Shown here: positions 26,488-36,545 of the stretch, piece after piece | Numbering within the stretch: the stretch's first letter is position 1 | Layout: the number at the start of each line of letters is the position of its first letter | From: Saprospiraceae bacterium | Lineage (GTDB): Bacteria; Bacteroidota; Bacteroidia; Chitinophagales; Saprospiraceae | NCBI GenBank assembly: GCA_016717265.1 | Contig: JADKFX010000001.1 | Coordinates: 1,872,501-1,936,500 of the forward strand | Direction of reading: 5' to 3' | DNA length: 64,000 bases | The notes under the pieces: generated by a model | Database searches by the model: none | What the model was told of the DNA's origin: nothing | What the model saw: only the letters and a program-made list of their open reading frames with translations | Translations under genes and position numbers: made by a program

Positions 26488-27162
26488 ATGCCGGTTTATT
26501 TTACAAAGGATATTTGCACATTTCTTAAGGATCTTGGGAATCATAATGATCGCGAATGGTTTAATCAAAATAAGAATCAATTTAAGGAGTATGTTGAAAA
26601 GCCATTTATAATTTTTGTAAATGATTTGATTGAAACATTCAAAGAGTTGGATCCAAGGATTCAAATTACATCCAAGGAGGCTATTTTTAGAATTTATAAA
26701 GACATTCGGTTTAGCCAAGACAAAACGCCTTATAAGGAATTTGTTTCGGCATTGATTTCTCCAGGAGGCCGCAAAGATCGAAGCTCACCAGGTTTTTATT
26801 TTGAAATTCGGCAGGATGCTATCCATATTTATTCTGGCGTTTATGAACCGGATCCAAAACAGTTGTTAAAAATTAGGTTATATATTGCTTCGCACGCAAA
26901 AGATTTTTCTAAACTGCTGTTGGATCCCAAATTTGTAAAACGATTTGGAAAAATACTTGGGGAGAAAAATAAAGTCTTACCTAAAGAGCTAAAAGAAGCC
27001 GCTGCTCTTCAAGCGCTAATTTTTAATAAGAATTTTTACTTTATGTGCAGCCTGGACCCGGAGTTATTGTATTCTACGAAATTAATAGAAGAATTTGTAA
27101 ATGCGTTTATAGATGCAAGAGCACTGAACGTATTTTTTGAAAAAGCACTCAATAGCGAATAG
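26488..27162 (+). CDS. DUF2461 family protein
   Basis: 224 residues matching the DUF2461 (TIGR02453) family in length and landmarks: FLKDLGNHNDREWFNQNKNQ near the start, FRIYKDIRFSQDKTPYKEFV, then GFYFEIRQDAIHIYSGVYEP. No signal peptide or membrane segment, so it is probably cytoplasmic. The family is widespread and of unknown function. Transcribed from the divergent promoter region, and convergent with the BrkB gene 28 bp later. Confidence 0.9.
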   Translation: MPVYFTKDICTFLKDLGNHNDREWFNQNKNQFKEYVEKPFIIFVNDLIETFKELDPRIQITSKEAIFRIYKDIRFSQDKTPYKEFVSALISPGGRKDRSSPGFYFEIRQDAIHIYSGVYEPDPKQLLKIRLYIASHAKDFSKLLLDPKFVKRFGKILGEKNKVLPKELKEAAALQALIFNKNFYFMCSLDPELLYSTKLIEEFVNAFIDARALNVFFEKALNSE

Positions 27163-27190
27163 GTGGAATTGAAATTCTGGATTTGTAATC

Positions 27191-28174
27191 TTATAAATCT
27201 TCGGAATTTACGAGTCGTTGATTTATTTTTGATTGCAGCATTAAATCTCTGTTTATAATAATTGCAGCATTCAATTCAAAACCCAGTATTAAAATCAAGG
27301 TATTCAGTCGAATCCAAATTAAGGTTATTATGAGTGCACTAATTGCACCATAAACTTTGTGATAGGTTCCAAATTTATCTACAAAAATTCCAAATAAAAC
27401 GGATAATATAATGGATCCAATGGTTGCAAATAAAGTTCCTGGTGAAATTCCTTTCATCGGTTTATTGATAGCGGGTCCATAACGGTAAACGATGCCAATA
27501 ACAGAGTAAAATAAAACCAGGGAGACAATATATTTTAAACTTGAAATGGAGATCATTAAAAATGAACTCATATCCATATAATCTAGTAACCATCTCAAAA
27601 TTCGTTCTCCGAAAATAATGGATAAAACAGAAAACATGAGGAGTAAACCGAGTCCAAAAGTTAACAGAATGGCGGTAATATGGGTTTCTACCCAATTGCG
27701 TTTTCTAAAACTTGATTTATATGTTTTATCAAATCCTCTCATCAAAGCCAGGATTCCATGGGAACCAAACCAAATCGCCAAAATAAATCCTATCGATAAG
27801 AATCCACCTTTTGCTTTTGGACGCAGCCCGGTTATTATATCCCGAATCAAATATTCTTTCGCTCCGGCTGGAAGAATTGAAAGCAGCGACTGTTCAAGCG
27901 TTTTATAAAAATCAAGGTCTTTTGGTAAATAGGCCGTTAAGGTAAAAAAAAAGATAAGGGATGGGAATAAGGCTAAGAAAAAATGATATGTCATGGCACT
28001 AGCACGCATATTTAAATCTGTTCTTCGGGCCTCTTGAATTAAAAATTTAATTACTTCAAAAATTGCAACCTTTTTAAAACCGGGCAATGAATGTGATTTC
28101 GACCAATTTATAACCTGTGTCGTAATTGCTAAATTTTCAATTCGATCTTTGATATGGGGTCTAAACCTTTTCAA
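27191..28174 (-). CDS. YihY/virulence factor BrkB family inner-membrane protein
   Basis: 327 residues with about six transmembrane helices. The family signature appears near residues 50-90 (EARRTDLNMRASAMTYHFFL and ALFPSLIFFFTLTAYLP), and the C-terminal part reads GTLFATIGSIILSVLFGIFV then FGTYHKVYGAISALIITLIW. This is the YihY/BrkB group once called ribonuclease BN; that enzymatic role is not held for this family. The 5' end overlaps the thioesterase 3' end by 14 bp, so the pair is translationally linked. Confidence 0.88.
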   Translation of the reverse strand: MKRFRPHIKDRIENLAITTQVINWSKSHSLPGFKKVAIFEVIKFLIQEARRTDLNMRASAMTYHFFLALFPSLIFFFTLTAYLPKDLDFYKTLEQSLLSILPAGAKEYLIRDIITGLRPKAKGGFLSIGFILAIWFGSHGILALMRGFDKTYKSSFRKRNWVETHITAILLTFGLGLLLMFSVLSIIFGERILRWLLDYMDMSSFLMISISSLKYIVSLVLFYSVIGIVYRYGPAINKPMKGISPGTLFATIGSIILSVLFGIFVDKFGTYHKVYGAISALIITLIWIRLNTLILILGFELNAAIIINRDLMLQSKINQRLVNSEDL

Positions 28175-28577
28175 AATAGGGTATTAATTTATCAAGTATA
28201 TTTTGAGGGATATGCAATCGGGATTTTGTTTTCGCATCTAAAAAACAAAGTGTAATTTGAGCTGCATTCAAAAGTTGTTTTTGCATATTATAAATCTCGG
28301 TATTAAATTTAATACTGGTTTCTGGTAATTGAGAAATATGAGTTTGCATCGTAATTAATTCGTCATAATATGCAGGTCTAAGATACCGTACATTCATATT
28401 TACAACAGGCATAATGATGCCAAATTCGTCTTCCAAATCTGCATAACGTATGCCTAAGTTGCGCAATGCCTCAACCCGACCAACCTCATAATATTGCATG
28501 TAGTTTCCGTAATATACAAAACCCATTTTATCTGTTTCGCTATAGCGCACCCGAATTTGAAATTCATGTTTGTACAT
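28161..28577 (-). CDS. Acyl-CoA thioesterase, YbgC/4HBT hot-dog fold
   Basis: 138 residues when started at the ATG at 28577, the conserved start of this fold (YKHEFQIRVRYSETDKMGFV). An upstream in-frame ATG (28631) would add 18 residues and overlap the arginine deiminase stop. The hot-dog core follows: YYGNYMQYYEVGRVEALRNL, where the Asp of SETDKMG is the usual catalytic residue of 4-hydroxybenzoyl-CoA-type thioesterases, then FGIIMPVVNMNVRYLRPAYY. It hydrolyses acyl-CoAs; the substrate is unknown. It sits between arginine deiminase (17 bp upstream) and BrkB (overlapping). Confidence 0.85.
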   Translation of the reverse strand: MYKHEFQIRVRYSETDKMGFVYYGNYMQYYEVGRVEALRNLGIRYADLEDEFGIIMPVVNMNVRYLRPAYYDELITMQTHISQLPETSIKFNTEIYNMQKQLLNAAQITLCFLDAKTKSRLHIPQNILDKLIPYFEKV

Positions 28578-28594
28578 AGCTTGCCAAATCCAAA

Positions 28595-29848
28595 TTAAAT
28601 CCGATCTCTTAATACTGGACAAGACATACAATGCGGACCGCCACGAGCTCTTGATAGTTCACTGGATGGTAAGGTTATAATCGTATTTTCCATTTTGTTT
28701 ATATCCATATCACTTTTTAAAAAATCGATAGCATGAATAACATCATACCCTGCATTGCGGAATGCGATTTCAGTTTTTGGATTTCGATCGTATGTTAATG
28801 CAATGCCAGGACGTAGCGTTAATAAATTGCAGCCATCAGTCCATTGTTCCCTTTCCTGGTAAGGGGATTCTCCATTCCCACTCCAGATAAATTCTATCTT
28901 GGGATCTATTTCTGCATGCATAAATTCCAAGATGGATGGATATTCAACCAGGGTTCCATCCTGTTTATGTACGGTTACATAAGATCCTAAACCATCTTTG
29001 ACAATGGGCTTAAAACCTACAAAATGTTGATGATTGATTTGCGTAAAAATGGTATCAATATGCATAAAAGAACGTTCTTTTGGAACATCTATCTCAACTA
29101 CATTTTTAACCACATTTTTTTCAAATAAAACATTTTTAAGGCTTAGCAATGCATGATCCGTGGTTCGCTCACTACTGCCAATTAAAAGATAATCTTTGTT
29201 GATTACCATCAAGTCACCACCTTCAACAGAAATTGGTTCCCCTTTTTTAGAGGGTGGATATAAATCTACCTCATTTAAGTTTATTAATTTATTTTCTTTG
29301 ACCAAATGACTAAATGTAGGATGTGCATAAAAAATAAATCGGGTTAATAAATTTTCCCGATGCCGAACATCTTTAGATGCTTTTGTGATGACTACATGAT
29401 CATTAATTGTAATAGCTATGTCTCTGGTAAAAATAAAATTTGGTACCGGATCAAAAACAATTTGTTCTTCCTTTTTATAATAACCTGATATCAAAACTTC
29501 GGATAAAGTATTATGGTCAAGATTTAATAAAAGTTGCACTGTTGCAGTTGGTAACTCTTCAAAATCTTTAATCATTTGAATAATGCCTTGTTTTGTATCA
29601 GGTGCAGCATCCAGAGATTCTTTAATTAAAGTTTGTGTTTCAAGGACATTTTCCTGACCGACAAATCGATGCAATATTTGTTGGTATACCTTGTGCTCTT
29701 TTTGCATCGTTGGCAAATGAACGATATCATCAAAAAGTAATTCACTGGCTCTTCGCGGACTGATCCGGTCAATTCCTTCATCTGGCTCGTGGATAATTAA
29801 TTTTCGGAGGGTTTTAATTTCAGAGTCTACAAAAACAGATGGAATCAT
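28595..29848 (-). CDS. arcA: Arginine deiminase
   Basis: Hydrolyses L-arginine to L-citrulline and ammonia. 417 residues, the usual length. Motifs: LRKLIIHEPDEG at the N-terminus, FTRDIAITIND, the substrate-binding EGGDLMVI, the HIDTIFTQI segment with catalytic His, and the C-terminal RARGGPHCMSCPVLR in which Cys407 is the probable nucleophile. No ornithine carbamoyltransferase, carbamate kinase or arginine/ornithine antiporter gene is next to it, so this is not a classical arc operon. It has an exact minus-strand -7 element, TACTTTTG, at 29873-29866, and is followed by the thioesterase after 17 bp. Confidence 0.92.
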   Translation of the reverse strand: MIPSVFVDSEIKTLRKLIIHEPDEGIDRISPRRASELLFDDIVHLPTMQKEHKVYQQILHRFVGQENVLETQTLIKESLDAAPDTKQGIIQMIKDFEELPTATVQLLLNLDHNTLSEVLISGYYKKEEQIVFDPVPNFIFTRDIAITINDHVVITKASKDVRHRENLLTRFIFYAHPTFSHLVKENKLINLNEVDLYPPSKKGEPISVEGGDLMVINKDYLLIGSSERTTDHALLSLKNVLFEKNVVKNVVEIDVPKERSFMHIDTIFTQINHQHFVGFKPIVKDGLGSYVTVHKQDGTLVEYPSILEFMHAEIDPKIEFIWSGNGESPYQEREQWTDGCNLLTLRPGIALTYDRNPKTEIAFRNAGYDVIHAIDFLKSDMDINKMENTIITLPSSELSRARGGPHCMSCPVLRDRI

Positions 29849-29865
29849 ATAAAAATCTTATTGTG

Positions 29866-29873
29866 CAAAAGTA
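29866..29873 (-). promoter_or_regulatory. -7 element of the arginine deiminase operon
   Basis: Minus strand TACTTTTG (29873-29866), exact TAnnTTTG. Leader of about 10 nt. The -33 element is not clear. Confidence 0.4.
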
Positions 29874-30089
29874 AGGTAAAACTGATAGATGACCCAGTAC
29901 GCTTCTAAATCAAGGGTTTTCATTTTTTATATTAAAAATAATACTACTATATAAAATGTTATTATTTAATCTATTAATCCATATTGTTTTGCTTTTCTTT
30001 AAGATATTATCATTTGGTCAAGTCTTTGTTGCATCTACTCTTATAGTATTTCTATTTTAGCTTATCTTTCGACCTTATTTAATTCAATT

Positions 30090-31043
30090 ATGCAAAAAGA
30101 GCGCATTTTGATGCTTGGTGCCAATGGTCAAATTGGTACCGTTTTAGCAGACGCACTTCGAACTAAATTTGGAGGAGCTGCAGTGGTAACATCTGATTTA
30201 AGGAATCCTGTTATTGAATCTGGACCCCATGAAATTTTGAACGTACTTGACCTTGAAAAATTAAATCAACTGATTGATAAACATCAGATAACACAAATTT
30301 ATCATCTTGCCGCAATTTTATCAGCTACGGGTGAAAAAGATCCTATGTCCACCTGGAATATTAATATGCAGGGATTATTAAATGTATTAAATGTAGCGGT
30401 TGAAAAAAAGATTCATAAAGTGTTTTACCCAAGCACGATTGCCATTTTTGGTCCTTCTACTCCAAAACATAATACTGCTCAGGAAAGCAGTTTTATACCG
30501 ACAACTGTTTATGGAATGAGTAAATTAGCAGGAGAAAACTGGTGTAATTATTATCATAAACGGTATGGATTGGATGTTAGATCTGTGCGATATCCGGGTG
30601 TGATCGGTTGGCAATCAGCGCCGGGCGGAGGTACTACTGACTATGCTGTAGAAATTTTTTATGATGCTTTAAAATTTGGAAAGTATACTTGCTTCTTAGA
30701 AGCAGAAACCAGGCTTCCAATGATTTATATGGAAGATAGTATTCGGGCGACCATAGAATTAATGGAAGCAGATGTTGATAAAATTTCAGTTCGTACCAGT
30801 TATAATCTGGCAAGCATGAGTTTTACACCTGCTGAATTAGCAGCTGAAATAAAGCAACACATTCCAGACTTTCAAATTCAATATGCTCCCGATTTTCGGC
30901 AGGCCATAGCAGCGTCCTGGAGTGAAAGTATTGATGACCAAATGGCAAGGAAAGACTGGCAATGGTTACCCAATTATGATTTGTCTAAAATGACCGCAGA
31001 TATGTTTTATCAATTGAGATTGAAAGAACATGAAAAACAATAA
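30090..31043 (+). CDS. SDR-type L-threonine 3-dehydrogenase (NAD-dependent epimerase family)
   Basis: Probably oxidises L-threonine to 2-amino-3-ketobutyrate with NAD. 317 residues of the extended short-chain dehydrogenase fold: ILMLGANGQIGTVL (NAD-binding GxxGxxG) at the start, YHLAAILSATGEKDP, and the catalytic pair Tyr141/Lys145 in TVYGMSKLAGENW. The RYPGVIGWQSAPGGGTTDYA segment is characteristic of short-chain threonine dehydrogenases, which are unlike the zinc-dependent Tdh. The neighbouring kbl gene supports the assignment: the two enzymes make a two-step threonine-to-glycine pathway. The gap to kbl is 87 bp. Confidence 0.9.
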   Translation: MQKERILMLGANGQIGTVLADALRTKFGGAAVVTSDLRNPVIESGPHEILNVLDLEKLNQLIDKHQITQIYHLAAILSATGEKDPMSTWNINMQGLLNVLNVAVEKKIHKVFYPSTIAIFGPSTPKHNTAQESSFIPTTVYGMSKLAGENWCNYYHKRYGLDVRSVRYPGVIGWQSAPGGGTTDYAVEIFYDALKFGKYTCFLEAETRLPMIYMEDSIRATIELMEADVDKISVRTSYNLASMSFTPAELAAEIKQHIPDFQIQYAPDFRQAIAASWSESIDDQMARKDWQWLPNYDLSKMTADMFYQLRLKEHEKQ

Positions 31044-31130
31044 GTCGGTTAAATTTTTTTCATTTTTCAAATATTGGTAACGGTTTAAACTTGGACTTTA
31101 TAAATTATAAATTTTAATTGAACGCTTATT

Positions 31131-32318
31131 ATGTATTTTAATATTAAAGAGCAATTAGCAGAAGAATTGCAAGCAATAGAAGCTGCAGGATTATACAAAA
31201 AAGAACGTACCATTACATCTCCTCAAGGAGCTGTAATTCAAACAAAAGAAGGTGGAGAAGTACTGAACTTTTGTGCTAATAATTATCTGGGATTATCGTC
31301 GCACCCTGAGGTTATAAATGCAGCGAAGGAAGCAATTGATCATTATGGATATGGAATGTCATCCGTGCGTTTCATTTGTGGCACGCAAGATCAACATAAA
31401 TTGCTTGAGCAAAAAACAGCAGAATTCCTGGGCATGGAAGATTGTATTTTATATGCAGCAGCTTTTGATGCAAATGGAGGAATTTTCGAACCGCTATTAC
31501 AAGAACAGGATGCTATTATTTCGGATGAATTAAATCACGCATCCATTATTGATGGTATTCGTTTATGCAAAGCACAACGTTTTCGCTATAAACACAATGA
31601 TATGGTGAGTTTGGAAGAACAGTTAAAAGAAGCAATCGGATGCAGGCGAAAGATTATTGTTACAGATGGTGTTTTTTCAATGGACGGTACCATTGCGCAA
31701 TTGGATAAAATCACAGATTTGGCTGAGCAATACGAAGCCCTTGTAATGATTGATGAATGCCATGCTTCTGGATTTATGGGTAAGAACGGCAGAGGCACCC
31801 ATGAATTTAAAAATGTAATGGATCGTATTGACATCATTACAGGAACTTATGGCAAGGCGTTAGGAGGTGCATCTGGAGGATTTACAGCAGCAAAAAAGGA
31901 AATTGTTGCAATGCTCCGTCAGCGATCAAGACCTTATTTGTTTTCAAATACTTTAGCACCATCCATCGTCGGAGCTTCTATTAAAGTTCTGGAGCTTTTA
32001 TCTTCCTCTACGGCACTCCGCGATCAGCTTGAGACGAATACAAAATATTTTCGAAATGCAATGTCAGTAGCAGGTTTTAACATTTTGCCTGGTGAACATC
32101 CAATTGTTCCGGTCATGTTGTTCGATGCAAGTTTAGCACAAAAATTTGCTTCCGAACTATTAAAAGAAGGTATTTATGTAGTTGGATTCTTTTATCCTGT
32201 AGTTGCACAAGGCAAAGCGCGAATTCGTGTTCAAATATCTGCTGGGCATATTCAAGAACATTTAGACAAATGTGTAACCGCATTTACTAAAGTAGGAAAA
32301 TTGTTGGGGGTAATCTAA
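31131..32318 (+). CDS. kbl: Glycine C-acetyltransferase (2-amino-3-ketobutyrate CoA ligase)
   Basis: PLP-dependent enzyme that splits 2-amino-3-ketobutyrate with CoA into glycine and acetyl-CoA. 395 residues, usual length. Landmarks are [60 protein letters not shown] with the Asp and His that hold PLP, and [14 protein letters not shown] where Lys242 forms the Schiff base. The threonine dehydrogenase 87 bp upstream supplies its unstable substrate, so they likely work as one unit. Confidence 0.97.
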   Translation: MYFNIKEQLAEELQAIEAAGLYKKERTITSPQGAVIQTKEGGEVLNFCANNYLGLSSHPEVINAAKEAIDHYGYGMSSVRFICGTQDQHKLLEQKTAEFLGMEDCILYAAAFDANGGIFEPLLQEQDAIISDELNHASIIDGIRLCKAQRFRYKHNDMVSLEEQLKEAIGCRRKIIVTDGVFSMDGTIAQLDKITDLAEQYEALVMIDECHASGFMGKNGRGTHEFKNVMDRIDIITGTYGKALGGASGGFTAAKKEIVAMLRQRSRPYLFSNTLAPSIVGASIKVLELLSSSTALRDQLETNTKYFRNAMSVAGFNILPGEHPIVPVMLFDASLAQKFASELLKEGIYVVGFFYPVVAQGKARIRVQISAGHIQEHLDKCVTAFTKVGKLLGVI

Positions 32319-32517
32319 GCATTCATTCCTTAAATTCAATAAGATTTGATATCCATTGTAATCTTTCAAAAACCCCAATTTGCTATTGAAAATAGTATAT
32401 ATAATCTCGATGCATTGGTTTAAAAAATAGAGGGAGTTGAAATAGATCTATTGAAGAACTTATAGTTGCGAAATACAAGGATTATATTTGAAATGTGGGT
32501 CCCTGTTTTTTGTTTCA

Positions 32518-32827
32518 TTAACCCGTGACTATTAACCCATAACCCATGACTATTAACTTTTGACTCTTGACTCTTAACTATTAACCCTTGACCCTTAACC
32601 CTTGACTATTAGATATTAACTTTTGACTCCTAACTATTAACTTTTGACTCTTAACTATTAACCCTTGACTATTAATCCCTTAACCCTTGACTATTAACTA
32701 TTAACTTTTGACTATTAACCCTTGACTATTAACTTTTAACTCTTGACTATTAATCCCTTAACCCTTGACTATTAACTATTGACTATTAACTATTGAATAT
32801 TAACTATTGACTCATAACTCTTAATCT
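32518..32827. repeat. Array of 44 tandem heptamers, consensus TTRACYN
   Basis: 310 bp that divide without gaps into 44 units, 42 of 7 bp and two of 8 bp (TTAATCCC). The commonest units are TTGACTA, TTAACCC, TTAACTA, TTAACTT and TTGACTC. A block of five units (TTGACTA, TTAATCCC, TTAACCC, TTGACTA, TTAACTA) occurs twice, 78 bp apart, which indicates duplication within the array. Stops occur in all frames, so it is non-coding. The rest of the 583-bp gap between kbl and the S41 protease is plain AT-rich DNA. Confidence 0.9.
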
Positions 32828-32901
32828 TTGAAATTCATAAAATATTTTAAACTATACGAAAACATTCGTACATTCGCCTCGTTTATTAAAAAAGCTATCC
32901 A

Positions 32902-35900
32902 ATGAACTATACCATTAAAGTCTTATTCTTATTGTTATTTTTATCTAACATCTCCATTGCTCAGGAGGCTAGATTGCTGCGTTTTCCAACAATTTCTAAT
33001 GATCAAATCGTGTTTACATATGCTGGTGATTTATATACAGTATCTACAACTGGAGGTACTGCCCGCAAATTGACAAATCACGTTGGTTATGAGATGTTTG
33101 CCCGTTTTTCGCCAGATGGAAAGCGCCTTGCTTTTACAGGACAATACGATGGAAATACAGAGGTTTATATCATGCCCGCTCAAGGAGGCGAGCCAAAACG
33201 GATCAGCTATACAGCAACCCTTAATCGGGATGATGTTTCAGATCGTATGGGTCCAAATAATATTTGCATGACTTGGCGCGATAATGAAAATATTGTTTAC
33301 AGAAGTCGCTGGCGCGATTTTAACGATTGGAAAGGTCAGTTATATCTATGTAATATAAATGGAGGTTTGTCTGAGCAATTGCCTTTTAATCAAGGTGGTT
33401 TTTGCTCCTATTCTCCAGATAAATCAAAATTAGCTTACAATCATATGTTCCGGGAATTCCGTACCTGGAAACGTTACAAAGGAGGTCAAGCTGATGATAT
33501 CCGGATTTTTGATTTTAACACAAAGCAAAGTTCTAAAATTACGGACAATAATTCGCAAGACATTATTCCAATGTGGATTGGAAATAAAATTTATTACCTT
33601 TCTGACCGGGATGCTCGTATGAATTTATTTTCCTATGATTTAAATTCAAAACAAACAAAAAAGATAACAACGTTTAAAGATTTTGATTGTAAGTTTCCTT
33701 CTCACAACGGACAATGGATTGTTTTTGAGAATGGAGGCTATATTTATAAGTTAAATGCCACCACAGATCAGTTTGAAAAAGTTAATATCAGCATTCAAGA
33801 AGATTTTGTAAGCGGACGAAATAAATATATCCAGGTGAAGGACAATATTGGATCCTGGGATATTGGTTCAGATGGGAATAGAGCCGTGTTTTCTGCAAGG
33901 GGTGATATTTTTACAGTGCCTGCAAAAAATGGTGTTATCCGCAATCTAACAAAATCATCAGGTGCTCATGATCGGGATCCTGCCTGGTCACCAAATGGGA
34001 AGTACATAGCCTATATCAGTGATGCCAGTGGGGAAGATGAAGTCTATCTTCTGCAAGCAGACGGTACACAAGAAGCAGTACAATTAACAAAAAATGGGGA
34101 TAATTATAAGTATGGAATTCGCTGGTCACCGGATAGTAAAATGATATTATTCAGTGATCGAAAACAGCGTTTATTTTATGTTAATATACAATCAAAAGAA
34201 TCCGTAACAATCCAAACCAATGAAGTCTTTGAGATGAATGACTACAATTGGTCTCCGGATAGTAAATATGTTTGTTATACCAATCCTGAACGTAAAAATA
34301 ATTCTACAATTTACATCTATTCAATAGTAGAAAAGAAAAATTTTCCAATTACTGAAATATGGTTTCAATCATTTAATCCGACGTTTAGTTCTGATGGAAA
34401 ATATTTATATTTTGTTTCTGAACGAAGCTTTAATCCTACTTATAATAATATTGAATGGAATCACGCATATTTTGACATGGCAAAAATTTATTGTGTGCCT
34501 TTGCGAAAAGATGTAAAAAATCCTTTTGAACCGAAATCTGATGAAGTCCTTGTTAAAGATAGTACCGATAAGAAAGAAGATACAAAGGAAGAGAAGAAAG
34601 ATCCTAAAAGTATTGCAAAAAAAGCGGAAGTAAAACCTACAGAAACTCTAAATCAAGCAATTGATTTTGATGGAATTGTTGACCGTGTGATTGAAATACC
34701 TGGTAGTCCAGGAAATTATTTTGGGGTTGAAGCAATAGGAGATAAAATTTACTATTTTAAATCTTCATTGAGAGATAAAATGAAATTCTTTATTTATGAT
34801 TTAATAGCACAAAAAGAAACGGAACTGGGTACAGATATCCGGGGTTATTCTTTTACTCCGGATGGTAAGAAGGCAATGCTTTCTGCCAATAATAATTTCT
34901 ATATTATCGATGCCCCATCCGCTAAAGTGAATTTAGAAAATCCTTTGAATCTTAATGACATGAAGTTATGGCTTGATAGATCTGCAGAATGGAGTCAAAT
35001 TTATAATGAATGCTGGAGACAAATGCGGGATTTTGTTTATGATCCAACTTTGCATGGCGTAGATTGGAAGGGTCTTAAGACGAATTATGCTCAATTACTG
35101 CCGTATGTAAATCACCGGACAGATTTAACCTATATCATCGGAGAATTAATTGGTGAGATTTGTTTGGGACATTCTTATGTTGGTGGTGGAGATTATCTAA
35201 AACCTGAACGAATTCCAATGGGTCTTTTAGGTGCTCAAATTGTAAAAGATCCTTCTGGTTATATTAAAATTACAAAGATCTTAAAAGGTGAAAATTGGGA
35301 TAAAAACGTGAGATCTCCATTAACAGAAATGGGTGTGAATATTAAAGAAGGTGATTTTATTTTAGCAGTTGATGGGAATTCGACAAAAGATGTAGCCGAT
35401 TTTTACCAATTGTTGATTGGTACCGCAGATAAGCAAGTTCGGTTGAAAGTAAATACTGTAGCAAACGAAGCGGGCGCTCGAATTGTAACTGTAATTCCTA
35501 TTGGTGATGAACAAAAATTATATTATTATAATTGGGTACAAAAAAATATAGATAAAGTTACCAAGGCTACAAATGGTAGAGTAGGCTATTTGCATATTCC
35601 AAATATGGGGAGTGATGGCTTAAATGAATTTGTGAAGTATTATTATGCACAATTGAATAGAGAAGCATTAATTGTGGATGATCGTGGAAATGGTGGTGGA
35701 AATGTATCTCCACATATCATTGAACGTTTACGCAGAGAACCTGTTCAAATCACCGTAAGTAGAAATGGTAAACCAACCTATGAACCGGTGGAACAGATTA
35801 TTGGCCCTAAAGTAGCATTAGTGGATGAATATTCTGCAAGTGATGGGGATATATTCGCATACCGATTCCGGAAACATAAAATTGGGACTATTATTGGAAA

Positions 35901-36177
35901 AAGAACCTGGGGTGGAGTAGTAGGAATTCGTGGAAGTTTGCCTATAGTAGATGGTGGTTTTTTAAATCGACCAGAGTTTGCCCGTTATGATGTCGATGGC
36001 ACCAAATGGGAAATTGAAGGTTATGGTGTTGACCCAGATATTATTATTGAAAATGATCCATATAAAGCTTTCATGGGGGAGGATCAACAATTGGATAAAG
36101 CAATTGAGGTGATCCTGGATCAGATGAAAGGAAAATCCTATAAAGAGGCTGCACCACCACCGTTTCCTAAACGATAG
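32902..36177 (+). CDS. Tricorn-like S41 protease (secreted)
   Basis: 1091 residues with a signal peptide (VLFLLLFLSNISIAQ). Residues 25-555 form beta-propeller blades of the WD40-like/TolB kind (ARFSPDGKRLAFTGQYDGNT, GIRWSPDSKMILFSD, YNWSPDSKYVCYT). After a charged linker (about 550-590) come a second blade region, a helical C1-like part (DFVYDPTLHGVDWKGL) and a PDZ domain (about 770-860). The S41 catalytic domain ends the protein. The active site is seen as CLGHSYV with His757 and EYSASDGD with Ser980 as nucleophile, the tricorn arrangement. It degrades peptides in the periplasm. It stands alone, 368 bp before a TonB receptor. Confidence 0.92.
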   Translation: MNYTIKVLFLLLFLSNISIAQEARLLRFPTISNDQIVFTYAGDLYTVSTTGGTARKLTNHVGYEMFARFSPDGKRLAFTGQYDGNTEVYIMPAQGGEPKRISYTATLNRDDVSDRMGPNNICMTWRDNENIVYRSRWRDFNDWKGQLYLCNINGGLSEQLPFNQGGFCSYSPDKSKLAYNHMFREFRTWKRYKGGQADDIRIFDFNTKQSSKITDNNSQDIIPMWIGNKIYYLSDRDARMNLFSYDLNSKQTKKITTFKDFDCKFPSHNGQWIVFENGGYIYKLNATTDQFEKVNISIQEDFVSGRNKYIQVKDNIGSWDIGSDGNRAVFSARGDIFTVPAKNGVIRNLTKSSGAHDRDPAWSPNGKYIAYISDASGEDEVYLLQADGTQEAVQLTKNGDNYKYGIRWSPDSKMILFSDRKQRLFYVNIQSKESVTIQTNEVFEMNDYNWSPDSKYVCYTNPERKNNSTIYIYSIVEKKNFPITEIWFQSFNPTFSSDGKYLYFVSERSFNPTYNNIEWNHAYFDMAKIYCVPLRKDVKNPFEPKSDEVLVKDSTDKKEDTKEEKKDPKSIAKKAEVKPTETLNQAIDFDGIVDRVIEIPGSPGNYFGVEAIGDKIYYFKSSLRDKMKFFIYDLIAQKETELGTDIRGYSFTPDGKKAMLSANNNFYIIDAPSAKVNLENPLNLNDMKLWLDRSAEWSQIYNECWRQMRDFVYDPTLHGVDWKGLKTNYAQLLPYVNHRTDLTYIIGELIGEICLGHSYVGGGDYLKPERIPMGLLGAQIVKDPSGYIKITKILKGENWDKNVRSPLTEMGVNIKEGDFILAVDGNSTKDVADFYQLLIGTADKQVRLKVNTVANEAGARIVTVIPIGDEQKLYYYNWVQKNIDKVTKATNGRVGYLHIPNMGSDGLNEFVKYYYAQLNREALIVDDRGNGGGNVSPHIIERLRREPVQITVSRNGKPTYEPVEQIIGPKVALVDEYSASDGDIFAYRFRKHKIGTIIGKRTWGGVVGIRGSLPIVDGGFLNRPEFARYDVDGTKWEIEGYGVDPDIIIENDPYKAFMGEDQQLDKAIEVILDQMKGKSYKEAAPPPFPKR

Positions 36178-36545
36178 CCATTAAATGAAAGGCTAAAGGC
36201 TGAAGAACGCTGTCAAGGATGCTTTTATATGTGATGCATTCGCTTGCTACTGCATCCTATAGCAACATTTCTGATGGTCTTTAAATTTGCAGGAGAATAG
36301 CTTGTTTCACTCAGGTAACGCCTGGTTTTGTATCTTTAATTTATCGATAGAACAATCGGCTTGGTCTAATTCAAAGCTTTAATCTTCTGAAAAATGAACC
36401 CAATCCAAAGTTTTGGAGTTTATTGGTTGAGAATTCTGAGTTCATTTATTAATTGAATAAAAGAATCCTGGAAAGAAATTATTTTAAATTTTATAAACAG
36501 TTTTCGAGCTGTTGCAATTTTAATTGAAATTAATAATAAACTCAA
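36178..36545. other. Non-coding gap between S41 protease and TonB receptor
   Basis: 368 bp with no ORF of note and no RNA gene I can see. A 6-bp inverted repeat GATGCA/TGCATC lies near 36230-36260, but no good terminator or exact promoter match is visible. Confidence 0.3.

Noticed and set aside
28578..28631. 18-residue N-terminal extension of the thioesterase
   Set aside because: The extension overlaps the arginine deiminase stop and is not part of the hot-dog fold.
32518..32827. Repeats read as a CRISPR array
   Set aside because: Units are 7 bp without spacers and no cas gene is near; it is a heptamer microsatellite.
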